Shown: positions 11,977 to 24,900 of the stretch, one piece after another
Layout: each line of letters begins with the position of its first letter
How positions within the stretch are numbered: position 1 is the stretch's first letter
NCBI GenBank assembly: GCA_000827205.1
Contig: KN832565.1
Span: 747,656-811,655 of the forward strand
Length of the DNA: 64,000 nucleotides
Direction: 5' to 3'
Source: Plicaturopsis crispa FD-325 SS-3
Taxonomy: Eukaryota > Basidiomycota > Agaricomycetes > Amylocorticiales > Amylocorticiaceae
Notes under the pieces: model-generated
What the model saw: only the letters and a program-made list of their open reading frames with translations
Told to the model about the DNA's origin: nothing
The model's database searches: none
Position numbers and translations under genes: made by a program

Positions 11977-12757
11977 TAGTCTCATATCCATACCCTCTTA
12001 ACCTTCCCATTCTGGGTCCCTTGTCAAGAGGGTCTGGGATCCGATGAGACATCCGAAAGGGACTCCGTGTGTAGCGCCTTCCGCGTCACGTCACATCCGA
12101 CTCGACAACTTTTTGTGGCGTCGCTCTCGGGATGGTGTCCTAGTTTTCTCGGCCACATCATCTCCTTTCTCTTGGGTCTTTTTTCAAAACCTGTATAGAA
12201 AACCAATAGTACTTTCCTTAGAAAGCCTCGAAAATTTCTGCTAGGCCTGCTTGAAACAATTTGCCAATTACATGCAAAAGTCGGAGTGACAGCCAGGTTG
12301 TGGTCGCAAAACCCCGCCTATTTTTTCGGTTTCTGGGCGAACTTGGTCGGAATATCACTCGTATGCTGAGATAAATAGGAATTTGTGCTACGTCGACTCT
12401 GGACGAAGTTGTGTGCCCGCTGCTCGCGGATGGGCCTATCCAGCTGCCACAAAACACAACAGAACCAAACACAGCTGGACATTTGCTCTTGCGCTCGTTC
12501 CCTGGTTTATCACAGCGTCAAGCGTCGTGCTAAAATTCTGAGGCGACAGATATGCTCAGGTGTACCGTAGCTACAGAACTGTGTCTTCGAATTTTTTTAA
12601 AAGTTGCAATTTGCCAGTGAAAAGTTGTCGAGTATAGTGTGACGTGACTCGGAAGGCGCTACACGCGGAGTCTCTTTCGGATGTCTCATCGGGTCCCAGA
12701 CTCTTATAGGGAGGGACCCAGAATGGGAAGGAATATGAGAGGATGGATATGAGACTA
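11977..12757. mobile_element. Non-autonomous MULE-like DNA transposon
   Basis: The ends are long imperfect inverted repeats of about 138 bp: 11977-12114 matches the reverse complement of 12620-12757, starting TAGTCTCATATCCAT on both sides. The element is flanked by identical 9-bp direct repeats, ATGGAAAAT (11968-11976 and 12758-12766), which is the target duplication typical of Mutator-like elements. The ~500-bp interior has no long ORF and no transposase trace, so it must have been moved in trans. Repeat arms show mismatches and small indels, suggesting it is not very recent. Family assignment rests on TIR length and 9-bp duplication only. Confidence 0.75.
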
Positions 12758-12766
12758 ATGGAAAAT
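12758..12766. repeat. Right 9-bp target-site duplication
   Basis: ATGGAAAAT sits immediately outside the right inverted repeat and is identical to the copy at 11968-11976. Confidence 0.75.
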
Positions 12767-13267
12767 CGCGTTTTTTGGAGCGACGTTCGAAGCCTAAAGC
12801 TCGCGGACTTTGAAAAGTGACCTCACATCAATAGAAGTGCTGAAATTAATTCGCGAAGCACGCCCACGTGAGGATTGCCAATATTGCGCGCCGAACGAAA
12901 ATTTATGCAAAACATACCGAAATTGCACGCAATAATGAAATGTGGAGAGACAACTTTGGCATTAGACGACGACGGTGGCGTCGATGATACATACAAAGAC
13001 GCGTATACGAGGTAGAAAAGAGAGGCGTGCAGCGATAATTATTAGCGGAGACCCGCCGATAGTCGCCAGGGCGGCGATGAGAAAGGCGGATTTATTAGCG
13101 CGTTAGCGTGAAAGTGGTCCGCTCGGTAGGGTTCACCGTAAAACACTGCAGCTGAGAATTTGTTTATTTTACCCCCCTTCTACGTCCCCCACCGTCCTTT
13201 CCTAATACTTTGGCCCGTCGCTGGCACCCTCACTCTCTTTTATTTCCTTCGGTCCTCCTTGTTTCCA
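12767..13267. promoter_or_regulatory. Upstream region of the DENN gene
   Basis: This is non-coding sequence between the transposon and the DENN start. It presumably holds the promoter, and a pyrimidine-rich stretch lies just before the ATG. No defined site was recognised. Confidence 0.35.
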
Positions 13268-16200
13268 ATGGCCAGCCGCCGCCAGCCCTCTGTGCCGCCC
13301 CCTGGAGTCTCAGCCGTGCCTGTCAAAAGTCTCAGGTCTCGATGGTCCGACCAGAGCATGCAGTCACCGCCCGCTGACGAAAAGAAACCGCGTACCTTTC
13401 TGGGTAAACCGAAATCAAACCTCAGTATGCGTTCGTCTGCCAGCGACCGTAAAGGGCCGGATTCCAAAACGGACAGTCCCGTTGTCAACATATCGAGTCT
13501 GGGCAGGAGCAAGGGCAAGAAGAGCCAGAATAACGGCAGAGTGCACGACGAAGGCGACGGCCTGGGGCTTGCGGACGACCTCGACTACATCACCATCGCA
13601 CCGCCGCAGGAAGAGGACGAGGACGCAGCTGCCAGCGCGAGTATCACTATTTCTGCTCCGGACGGCCAGTCGAACGCGCTCTCCCACATTCCTCGGCCGG
13701 ACAAGGCTTCGCGAATCCTCGGCATCAACCACAGGCGCTCGATGGAGCCCATCCCGGCCAGCACCCGGACGTCAATGGTCTCTACACAGTCTTTGCAGGA
13801 CCTGCCGTCCTCTCCGTCCTTCACCCCAACGACGCCGCTTACTTCGCTCTATGTCGTGTCTGGGCTGCCAAAGTCGCCGCATACGTGGACACTCGCAGAT
13901 CCGGATTCCGTACTGGGACTGCACCACAGCGATGGCGCTGTCGCCCGCTGGTGGAGGCCTGAAGTTCTTGGTAGCACCGTCAGCCCTGGTGCTGGTGGGG
14001 GCGAGAAGAAGAAGAGGAAGGGTAAACACGATGGCGACGTTGTCAAAGGTGCCGGTGCACTCAGCAAGAGCGAAGTCGGCAAAATGCTGTCCAAGGCATT
14101 GAAGGTATGTCCTCCTGGTTATTCTATGCAGTAGTGGTACCGATAGAGATTCTTCCAGCTCTCGTTTACTCGGGAAGTCGAAATCATCGCGTCGACGCTG
14201 CAGCCGGCCTCGACCATCCACACCTTCACCTTCAGCCTTCCAGCACCCGCTACACCGCTTGCGCCCACGCCCTCTGGCGACCTTCTCCGCGCATCGCTCC
14301 TCTCTGCGTCCAACACAGACCACCGCCACTCCGCCGCGTCCTTCGCGTACCCTTACGCGGAAGACCCGTTCTCCAACGCGCGCCCCTCCTCCGCTTTCCT
14401 AGGCCCGCCCTCCGTCGTCGGCCACACGCGGCCCACCACCGCCGCGTCCGAGCACGCACAGCCCGCCGGGAGCAGCAACGTCACGTACCACGGCGTGTGC
14501 CTCACGGTGTGGAGCCACGCCGACGCGGAGCGCAGCGCGGCCATCCGCCGCACGCTCGAGGCGAACACGAACGGACGCGAGCGGAAGCAGTCCGCGCACT
14601 CGCTCCGCCTGAAGGGCCTCCGCGGGGACACGGACCCGACGCTCCAGGCGCGCAGGAGCTCGCGCAAGGGCGCGCGCGGGCCGTGGGGGAACGCGACGGA
14701 TGTGGAGACGGACGCGGAGACGGAGGCAGATGGTGGGGTCAGCGAGAGTGACTATGATGTCGCGAGCACGATCAATGGGCATACTCCCGGCGAAAGCACG
14801 CTCTTCCTCCCCGGGGACACTGTATTCTGGCTGCCGTACGCGCTCAGTAAGTCTCATACCCCCCTGCGTAGCTGCCGTTTTGACTTAATACTTGAACATA
14901 GCTCTCGTGTCCCGTCACCCGATCTACGACATCATGCGCGACTACCTCACGCTCTCTTGGGCGCGTTTCTCGAAAGACGTGCAGTCGCACACCCTGCAGA
15001 TCACCAAAATCCTCGCGCACCCCGCGCCCCGCGCGGGCGACCTCATCAAGCTCGACGCGAGCGCGAAGAACGACGGCGGGGAGACGAGCCTCGAGCTCAT
15101 CGCGCGATTCCCCGGCGGCCTCGATTTCGGCCGCGGGCTTGTCGATACTAACTTCACCATGTGGCCCCTGTTCAAGTGTCTGAATATCGATAACATACTA
15201 ACGATTTGCGAGGTGCGCCCCTTCGTTTACATGTAAGGGCATAACTTGGTACTGATGACGTGCCTGTAGATTGCCCTCGCACCGACTGGCCGTATCCTCT
15301 TCTACTCGCGCCACCCCGCGCTTCTGGGTGTAAGTCCTCTACCTATCCTCGTAGGAGTTGAGTGCTGAGTGTGTGGAATGTGTAGATTGCGGTGTCTACG
15401 ATCAAGTACCTCGTCGAGCTGCGTGGCTGGAACGGCATCGCACTCCCCGCCGTGCACTCGCGCGACGCCAAAATCTACATCGACGACCCCGGACCATGGA
15501 TCATGGGCCTCGCGACCGAGGCCCGGTACAGCATCCGCCCCATGCCCGAGGTGTGCGTCTGTGACCTGTGAGTGGCCCATGCGTTCTTCTTTGCAAGGCG
15601 GCTAACAGTGTGACGCGGCTCAAGGGACATCAACTATCTGAGCTGCCCGTCGCCGCCCCCTGGCGTCGTCTCGGCCAAGCAGGAGCGCGAGCGGTACCGC
15701 CAGAGACTGCTTGCGGCGTTCGAGCCTCACTACCACCCAGATCATGCCGTACCCAGGTTAGAGGATTAGAGTGTTCGTGACATTCGGTTTCTGATGATTT
15801 CTACCTTCCTAGCGAGTTCAAGGAGGCGTTCCCTGCTGGGCGTTTCCGGCCTGTGTGCAAGATCCAGGCAAAACGCGGGGCTTCTTCTGCTGCCGTTGCG
15901 GACACCATCAAGCCGCCTGAGTGGTGGCACTCGACACGCATTATCCAGGCGTTTGACAGCGTCTTGCAGGAGAAGGTTTGCGCTGAAATATCTCATGTGC
16001 AGGAGACAGTTGCTAATCGTTATGCAACAGTTCAAAAAGCCCACTCTGCTGAAGCGCATTAGCTCATTCCGGTCGATCAAGCGGGCGCCCCAGCTTACGG
16101 CTGCGGAGCAACTCATCCAAATGTCCATCCGCAAGCGCGCTACAGCGTTCGTCGATGCGCGGGATGATCTCGAGACGAAGATCGGCCGCCTCTCGCGCCG

Positions 16201-17749
16201 CCTCAACTTCCTTATGACCGAGTCCGACCTCTGGCGTGACAAGTTCGTCACGTTCGAGCAATACGCGGAGAAGCTGAGCGCTGAGGCCGGTCAGCTTCGT
16301 GCCAAAATCAACAAGGAGCAGCGGGAGACCAAGCGGCTGTCTGGAATCGTCACGCTCAGCGCGGCCGAGAAGATGAAGTTGCAAAATCGTATGCGGCTCT
16401 TGTCCCTCCACCATTCACGATGCTTATTGATTGTTATGTGCAACAGAACTGAAGGAGACGGAGACCGCACACCAGGAGGCGATGCGTGAGCTGCAGCAGA
16501 TGCGGGAGAACATGGAGCAGATGGAGGCCGAGCGCGCCGACATGGTCGCCGACGTCGAAGCCCAAATTGCGCGCGCGTTAGCATCTATGGCATTCGACGC
16601 GGACGATTCGGATTATATTGACTCCCGCCCCGCCAGCCGCACATCCACGCGCTCCGCGCCCGCCGGCAGGTCACGACACGGCAGCGACGCCGCCCTGGGC
16701 AGGCGCGGCCCCCGATCGGTCGGCACGGATTCGACGTTGACTGAGTCGTACGATAATCTGAGAGGGGAGATAACGGAGGACGGGCGGATTCCTAAGATCG
16801 ATCGCGAGACGGGGACGATTGCGGAGGATGAAGAGGAGGAGCCTTTGTCTCCGTCGAGGAAAAAGCGTTTCTCGGCGAGCACATTGCCGACGGACGGTAT
16901 GAATGCTGTCGACGAAGGCATCAGCGAGCGCAGTGACAAGATTGCGCTCAAAGTGCTGCAGATTCAACAAAAGGTATGCTCGCTGTTTCTATACTTTATA
17001 TCATTACTGACGGCAGTGGTCTGCAGCTCGACGCCGCTATGACCTCGGATTCCCGGGGTAGGAGCCATTCGGGCAGTCCAGAAAGCGAGAGCGAGCTTTC
17101 CACGGGATTCTCTCGCATTCGCCCTCGCAAGGGATCGAAGCTGACGACTAAACCGGCGAAGCGAAACAGAACCAGGAGCGGCACCAACTCTTCCACCCAA
17201 ACTGGAGGCACGCTATCCCGGCAAAATTCTGATGATGGCACCATCTCTCCCCACGAAGTCCCGAGTAGTATGCCCACTATTCCTTCGGAGCCGCGCACGC
17301 CCACTGTGGCCAGCCACGACGCGGCTACTACTGGTACAGAGGATCGGGCGACACCTCAGCCGCGAAAGGCGCATAAAATCGTACCCTTGGCATCGCTCAG
17401 CGTCACCCGCAACGATTCTCCCGCCGATTCGCCCCTCACGCCCGCCCTCAGCACTGGGGGTGTCCATACCTCCACTGACGACTCGGACACGGACTTCCAA
17501 AGCGCTTATTCCGCGAGCCCTCGCGGAAGCTATGGAAGCCTAGAGATCCCCGAGGAGCGTCTCACTGACGTCCCAAGCCCCGGCTCGTCCCCTGGTACAC
17601 CCGTCGTGCCCGGATTCTCCAAGCCGCTGCGCAAGGAGCGGCCTTCCAGCTCTGCGACCGCCATACTGATTTCGGAACCGAGCCCAACAATGACGGACGA
17701 CACGGTAGCCACCACGCGCGTGTTCCACAAGCGCCCCGTCGATGCTTAA
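13268..17749 (+). CDS. DENN-domain protein (Rab guanine-nucleotide exchange factor-like)
   Basis: Ten exons (13268-14104, 14159-14846, 14902-15212, 15270-15329, 15386-15567, 15625-15756, 15813-15975, 16031-16388, 16447-16973, 17027-17749) join in phase to 1326 residues. Residues ~1-270 are a disordered Ser/Pro-rich lead. A uDENN-like part (~280-509) includes GVCLTVWSHADAERS. The cDENN core (~510-790) includes LVSRHPIYDIMRDYLTLS, LNIDNILTICEIAL and a Y-D-D-P-like IYIDDPGPW segment. A coiled coil rich in Glu, Arg and Gln follows (~810-970), and the tail is low-complexity. DENN proteins activate Rab GTPases at membranes; which Rab is not readable here. The open frame extends upstream of 13268, but that segment does not look like a protein, so I start at MASRRQPS. 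Confidence 0.85.
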
Positions 17750-18101
17750 AACTCACTATCTACTTACCTCATTTCACACATACCCTATATTGTTTATTGC
17801 TTACTATTCGGGATACTTGGATGGATCATCGTTCTCGGAGCGCTCTCTTCAACTTTTCAATGTACTTACCATGTAATGTCCTTTTCCCCTTCTCTATCGT
17901 ACATTACTAGTTCATCTTTCTACAGTGCGTGTTCAATACACTTAGTCCTATTGCGTTGTCTACAGAGGTCCATTAGTTCCATGGAGCTTGAGGGTGGCTT
18001 CACGAATATTAGCAACGCAAGTCTACTAACTATACTAAGATTACAGGACTACGTAGCATGGTACCTCTTTCACTGGCAGTACTCAGTGTCCACTGACTGC
18101 A
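17750..18101. other. Intergenic region between convergent genes
   Basis: This is 3' space between the DENN gene and the minus-strand gene at 18102. It is AT-richer than the neighbouring exons, and no feature was recognised. Confidence 0.55.
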
Positions 18102-20038
18102 TCAACGAGGTTGTGCCCTTATCCTCGTCGAAAGCCTCCGCGGCGGAGGAGGTATTCCGAAACCCTCCTCCCTTTCCTCCATCTTGATACGCGCAGCCTC
18201 CTCCTCATCCGGGCGCAACTGCCTCGGCGGGGGCCACGGCCGGTGCAACTCTGGCCGTATCCACTCAAACGCCACCCCATTGCGGCCTTTATTCACCGCA
18301 CGCACCCCCGCCGCGCCCAAGTGGTCCTCGAAGTAGTGCCGCTGCACCATCGTGCCGAACGCCACACGCACCCACTCCTCGGCGATCCCGACGTATTTAC
18401 GCGCCCGGATGCGGGCGGCGTCGTCGGGCCCGAGCGCGCGCGCGTCGGCGTCGGAGAGCTTGGCGAAGTCGATGGAGTGGAGGCAGGCGTAGATGGGGCA
18501 CCACCAGGTCATGTCGGGGCCGGGGAGCTTGGGTTTGCGGAATATCAAGTCGGGAATGAGGGCGTGGAGCTCGGGGTCGATGGGCGGGACGGGGCTGACG
18601 GAGCGCGAGGAGACGTAGGAGATTGTGGAGTCTTCGCTGAAGTCGGAGTCGTAGATGTTTTGGATGGGCGCGTTGTCCTCGGTCGTGGACATGGCGTCGT
18701 CGGAGAGGACCTCTGGTGGTGGCGGCGGGGGTTTCTGTGCGTAGACATATTCAGGATAGTTGCGGGGAATATACTGGGGTGGTCAGCGAACCTTTTTTCC
18801 TTTCCCTTTCTTCCGCTTCCCCGTTTTTCGTGCGGCCTCCTTCAGCTTTTCTATCTCCCGTCCTGTTATTCGTATCCCGTCAAGAAGTGCTCCATCGCTG
18901 ACATCGCTCTCCTCAGGGTCTTCATCGGCCCTTCTCCCCCAGACTCTCCCCTCCCTCACGGCCCTGCTTCGCCCCCGCCTTACCTCGTGGCAAAATAGCT
19001 TCCACGCATGCACATCCAGTACACGCGATTCCTCGCGCGGAATCGCGAGCTGGTCCGCGAGCACCCACTCTGCATCGCGCGCGAATATGTGGTACGCCTC
19101 CGCGCGGCTCGTGTGCGGTTTGAGACGCGGAGTGCGGGTGGTGCCATCGAAGTCGACGTCGGAGTCGTTGGAGTCGAACAGGATCCGGGTGTGCAGCGAG
19201 TGCGGCTGGGAGACGTGATGCTGGAGAAAGCGGTCGATGAAGTACTCGGGGGTGCGGAGGGCTACTTCGGGCGCGTGCTTGTCTCTGTCGACGATGTGGC
19301 GCAGCAGCGCGATGGTGCGGGAGCGGGAGAAGAAAGTTTGGGAGAGTTCCGCAACGGTCGCGTCGACGGACGTTATCTCGAACTGTCTATGCCTGTGCTA
19401 AATAGTCAATATGCCGCGCATAGCGTGATAGTCGCGTGAACTCACGCGTCTTTAGACTGAAAGAGCAAGCCCTCGGGAAGCTTTCTCGCTAGAGATGCTA
19501 TGAGATACAGTATGATCATGGGGTGCATGCATAGCTACCTACACGCCATAGAAGACACGGGCATGTTCTTTTCACCCTGCAGAAGAACCTTGACTCGAAA
19601 TCTCTTCTCGCCCCGTAAGACGCCCGTGGGGTTGTATAGCGCGTCGAGGGAAAGGGCACTGTCATGCACGACACCGTCCTTCCTGCGCTCGTGTATGTCA
19701 CGCCGGCGCAGGGCACGCTCGACAAGTTCGTGGCCGCGTTTCGACAGCCACTTGAGTGAGCGAATCTTCAAGACCCCGCGAAAGAGCACCGGGTTTCCCG
19801 AGTGCGCGGTGATTCTGTCTCATCGAAGCTGTTATCGGGCGTTCAACTTTTCAATTTAGACCAAGGAGTAGGAGACGTTCCGACATGCTCACCCAATGAC
19901 CTTGTTTGCGCAGGAGAGCATGAGCTCGCTCAGTTGAAGACCTTGGGCTCCGTACTTGCACTCTTCACTGAGTATGACAGAGTCATTGAACGGTCCAAAC
20001 GGTTTCTCAAGGATGTTTTCCAGCAAAGACTTTGACAT
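18102..20038 (-). CDS. Hypothetical protein, charged, with basic nuclear-type motif
   Basis: Five exons (20038-19893, 19814-19543, 19497-19446, 19386-18792, 18734-18102) are phase-consistent and encode 565 residues. I do not recognise the family. The N-terminal half looks globular: it includes IRSLKWLSKRG, LRRRDIHERRKDG and SLDALYNPTGVLRGEKRFRV, then a segment with FFSRSRTIALLRHIVDRD. The middle is acidic (ADEDPEESDVSDG) and followed by a lysine-rich stretch (KKGKGKK) that could be a nuclear signal. A second compact region after residue ~400 contains WWCPIYACLHSIDF and EEWVRVAFGTMVQRHYFEDH. The tail is proline- and arginine-rich. A possible donor at 19011 inside exon 4 (gtaagg) could give a shorter form. 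The gene is divergent from the secreted repeat protein at 20556. Confidence 0.65.
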
Positions 20039-20555
20039 CTGGAAGTTGAGGTTGAAGGAGAGACATGAGAAAACAAGAGATCGCTTAGCGTGATAGCCTC
20101 GAAATCTTATCCAGCTTCTTACAAGTTGACGAGTCTTCCTTTGCTCACCGTCGACTCCGGCTACGAACACATCGTATGTTCGCTTTTAAAGGACACCCGT
20201 GTTTTCTGTGCATCTGCTCGGAAATCACACCGCCATCTGCGCAGCAAAAATACGGTCGTTATGGAAAAATCTTTCAGGGCACACGCTGCCTCGGGGCGAA
20301 TATAAAGCTCGGGTGCCTGTGTGCACATCAGCGCCTTCGCCCTCGCCTTCGTTCCCGCCGTGCGCTGTTTTTTTTCCTCCCCGGTACTGGATAGTAAGTC
20401 CCTTCGTTCGACGGACGCGTAGTGCACTTAGATCTGACATGCGTGTCCCGTACTACCTTCGCAGCCGTTCACGTCGCCCTTTTCATTCACTTTCAACGCT
20501 CATTAATCCCTCGTCAAATACTACATAATCTATACGACCCCATCCCCAGTCCATA
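20039..20555. promoter_or_regulatory. Divergent promoter region
   Basis: This 517-bp space separates the start codons of the unrecognised minus-strand gene and the secreted repeat protein. A TATAAAG at 20301-20307 on the plus strand could be a TATA box for the latter, with a long leader. That assignment is a guess. Confidence 0.35.
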
Positions 20556-21764
20556 ATGCACTCCTCCGCTGTTGTCTCCTTCGCACTCCTGGCCGTCGCT
20601 GCGCCAGTGCTCACTGCCCCCCTCGCTGCGTACGTCGTCAATCCAAGATGCCAATATCAATCCACACCAGCTAACGAGTTCTTCCCAGCGAACGCGCACT
20701 TTATAGTCGTGCGAGCAGTGTATCTGAGCCCGTGTCAGAGCCTGTATCAGAGCCCGTGTCGGCGCCCGCGGCCCCAGCTGAAGAAGAACCGACCACCTCG
20801 TCCAGCGGAAAATCCAGCTCTGGGAAGTCCAGCTCCAGCTCTGGTACTGGCTCTAAAATCGCAGGCAGCGTCGCCGGGGCCGTCGGTAGCAGTCTGGGAT
20901 CTAACCTCGTAAACGGCATCGCAACCGAGTTGAAGCACCTCTTCAAGTACGTGCTGAACACTGCTTGACTGGTCATTCCTAACGGTGCATTCTATAGCCG
21001 TACCAGCGAATTCGAAATCGAGATCGTCGGTCGCGCGAGCAGTGTGTCGGAGCCTGTCTCAGAACCTGTTTCAGAGCCCGTGTCTGAACCTGTATCAGCC
21101 CCAGCTGAAGAAGAACCGACCACATCGTCCAGCGGAAAATCCAGCTCTGGGAAGTCCAGTTCTGGGAAATCTAGCTCCAGCTCTGGCACTGGCTCCAAAA
21201 TCGCAAGCAGCGTCGCAGGGGGCATTGGCGGGAGCCTAGGAACCAACCTCGTCAACGGCATCGCAACCGAGTTGAAGCACCTCTTCAAGTAAGTATCCCT
21301 CCACTCTTTAGTATCGTAACGAACGCTGACATACCGCGATTGCAGCCGCACCGAGGAATTCGAGATCGTGCGCCGCGCGAGCAGCGTAGCGGAGCCTGTG
21401 TCTGAGCCGGCAGAGGAACCCATATCGTCCCCTGCCGAGGAGGAGCCCGAGGAGGGGGAATCTAGTGGTGGCTCTGGCATCGGGAGCAGCGTTCTCGGCG
21501 CTGCCGCTGGGAGTCTTGGCGCGAATCTCGTGAACGGCATCGTGTCCGAGGTCAAGCATCTCTTCAAGTACGCTGCTCGCTCTCCGTTTGTGCAAGATGT
21601 TTTGGTGCTGATACTTGTTTATAGCCGTACCAACATCGAGATTCGCCGGGACGACGGACTAGAATATATGTACAGGTCAGTGATTTAGTATGCTTGGTCG
21701 AGATTCCGTGACTAATTCACTTTGGATCGTGTGCAGCCGCTCTGCGTTGAATGAGCTCGACTAG
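20556..21764 (+). CDS. Secreted modular repeat protein made of duplicated exons
   Basis: Six exons (20556-20629, 20689-20946, 20998-21288, 21346-21567, 21625-21675, 21737-21764) give 307 residues. The N-terminus is a signal peptide (MHSSAVVSFALLAVAAPVLT). Exons 2, 3 and 4 encode three related modules: an R-A-S-S-V entry, a run of S-E-P-V units, a Glu/Ser/Gly/Lys linker, then a Gly/Ala-rich helix-like segment (GSKIAGSVAGAVGSSLGSNL in module 1) ending NGIATELKHLF. All introns are phase 2, so each internal exon is symmetric. Each of the three module ends is completed by splicing (AA|C) into Asn of an N-R-T sequon, a potential N-glycosylation site. Modules 1 and 2 are nearly identical in DNA, implying recent duplication; module 3 has diverged. 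I recognise no family, and the function is unknown. Confidence 0.75.
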
Positions 21765-21956
21765 ATGGCGGCGCTGCTCCTCTTAGTTATGTTTTAACAG
21801 GGTTTTTTGTCGTCGCGATATGTTTAATCAGGGCTATTTATCGAGGTTACGAATGAAACATAAGAGCACTACAAGTTGATCGTTCTAAGCATTCTACAGA
21901 TATCATAGTCCATCGTCTACCCGGCAATACAAGTTGGGGCTACAAGCTAAGTACAT

Positions 21957-24900
21957 CTAAGTGTCCATTCTGCGTCGCGCGTTGAAAGCCTTCACCACGG
22001 ACGCGACCTGTCCAAAGAACCACGACTGCGAGGATTTATCCGGGATGAAGACAAACTTGTCGTGCTCCTTGCCCGACTTGTGCGCGAACCGGATCCCCGT
22101 GTCCTCGACGGTCACGCCCTGCACCATGGTGAAAGGCAGCTCCCAGTCGAGTCGGAGCTTCTTCGACCAGAACGAGAGGACGCGGGAGGCAGTGAGGAGG
22201 ACGACGTTGTCCCCTCCAGGCGTATCTGGGTACGCGCGTTTAGCAGATGAAGATACGGTATGGAGGCATATCTTACTGATGTGAGCGACGTATGATTCTT
22301 TTCTGTAGGTGCCGTTGTCCAGGTCTTTCATCCAGTACTGACCCAAGGCTTCGCGGGCGGAATAGGACTGGAAGCATAGAGAGGACAATGAGCACAGCAG
22401 TCATACACGACGATGAAAAGCAACGCACAGCTAAAACACCATCGGCAGGTACGTGACGGGGCTGAGATATTATTTTTAATCGGTTGACCGTGCTGCAAGA
22501 TGTTTGTCCACTCACCAGCCGGGCACGATCACGCTCAGGCGTGTCAAATACCGTAGTAGTGTTGCGAATGCCTAGCAAGAAAGATGTTAAGCCTTGTATG
22601 CGGTGCGACAGCGCAATGCCAACCTTCAGACACATTGGAGGCCAAGTCGAAAACGCCGACCACAGGCTTGGCGACGACGCTGCTCGCCATTTTGATAAGA
22701 ACTATGAGAACGGCAGAAATTACGGATGAACATACCCAACAAGTCCTTTTCCAACGCCTTTGAAGAATCCTACGCTTTGTTAGCACTACCTCTGACATGA
22801 GACAGGGAGAGACGTCTTACCGAAGGCTCCTTCCGACTCTGCGCCTTCGATAGGTTTCATCTGGGAAGGTCGTGATGAGCAATGGTACTATATGACGAGA
22901 CTAAATATGGCTACCAGAACGCCTTCCACAGCACTGGCCATGCTGGATGCTAGAGCATTTCCACCGGCAGTCACGCCATAGCTGTAACGAAACGGGAGAT
23001 AAGCATCATTCACACGTCCTATGTGCAGAGGAACTCACATAGCATGACGAGGCCTGTTTCGTCTCTGAGCCAACCTGCGTCGCGATTGATATTCGGAGTC
23101 GAAGGTAGCAGCCGATAGTCCTGCACGAGTAAACAGTCAACAAGATGCTACCTACCTGTGGCAGAAAATCAAACCTTTGCCAACACTGCGCGTGAATTTG
23201 GTAAAACTGTCCGAGAATCCGAAGACTGTTTTCTTCACGAAACTGGCCGCACCCTGATTGTAAAAGTTTTGAGGACGTGCTGTTATGACGAGAAGGCAGC
23301 GCTCACCTTCGCAATGCCAATTCCAAGCTCTTTGTTACCGTGCATAACCACTCCGTTGAACGGCTCATAGAATATGTCCGCAACTCCCGAGCTGACATTC
23401 GTGAACAGGCCAACGGGATTGCCAATGAAATCTGCAGATCCCAAGATGCGGTAGAGTTGTCGAAGGACGTCCTGACGATAGTGAATCGTGATCCGCTCTT
23501 GAAGCTCGGGCAAGGTCAGACGCATATCCTTGATGGCCAATGCATTCAGTTCCAGCGGCGCGTCGTTCACGTTCCCGACAGTCATAGTGAGAGCATTCAC
23601 GACAACTGCCAAAGGATTTTTGATGCTCAGCCTACAAGGGCTTTATTAGCGAACCCAAATAGATATGCGAGCAGGCTTACTTTTCATCGCTGCTGACTCT
23701 TTCCGTTCGCATGAAGGATAGCGATAATTGGATCGGTTGCAGCTCAAGGACCTCGAAGTACAGAGCTTCTCCGACAGCGGTAGCCTGAGGTTCGGGTATG
23801 TCACCGGGATGTTGTATGAGTACGCTATCAAAGACGTCGTCAATCAGGGCCAAGTTTAGATACTGCAAGTCTTACTCGTCTGTTCCATCCTCCCAAGTGA
23901 CGCCCTTGATCTTGGTAAGGTCGTATATGGCGAATAAGAAATCCTCGTCCGCTTCAATGGTCAATGCCTGCAGCAGAATGGAGAAATACTTGATGAAGAG
24001 CACCCCATGCTCTACGGGCTAAGTCAGTAATACTCGACATAGAATCGTCGATACACATTACCTTGATCTTTCAGCCAAATGACAGAGCCTTGAACAGTAG
24101 GCAACGCGGCGATCTCGTTGTTCTCCTTCTGGATAGGTGTCGGCTGGATGGTGACAGGATATATGGCATCGTGTAGCTGGTTGTCAACCTGGAGTGCCCC
24201 GCATGAGATGTTCACCGACTGCGCGACGTCGCTGTTGGTGTACTCGAACTTCAGGTCGGCTATCGATGTATAGACGACCTCGACCATCTTGCGATTGATC
24301 AGGGAAAGGCCGATACCCGCGAAGTCGAGGTTGAATGACATTGTCGGCACTATTTCCTCGGTTACGACCTCGAACCCTTCGGTACTGCTCGCCATAGTTT
24401 CGCTACTACCGCGGCGCTTCGGTTTGTATAAACTGAGTTCCGGATTGTAGTTCGTAACGCGCAAGACTTGCTTATGCCCGTCCGCGCGGACATCCAGTGA
24501 GACTGCCCGCGTTCTTTGGCCATCCTGCAAAAGCTTATGAGCGGTATTCAATTGGGCCTTGACTTGGACCTACATGGAATCTGAAAGGGACAAGGTCACC
24601 GATCTCCATTATATCCACGACGCGCCGACCATCATTGATACAAAGCTCTATCGACTTGTCTCTGGCGGACGGCTGGTCCCAGGCGTAGTCCAAATGAGCT
24701 CTTGGCTTCAAAGTGTATTGTGCATTGGCTTTTGGCGGGGGATCTCCGTCGTTGCGCTTTGCAGTCTGATGCACATGATCAGATAGATAGCGTTTCGCAC
24801 TCTCATTACCACTCACTGTCTGACGCAGCGAGACCGTGTAATCACTGTCGTTTTCAATCGTGAACGGCCAGCCTTCAGTTGCAAGCGCAAAGAATACAAA

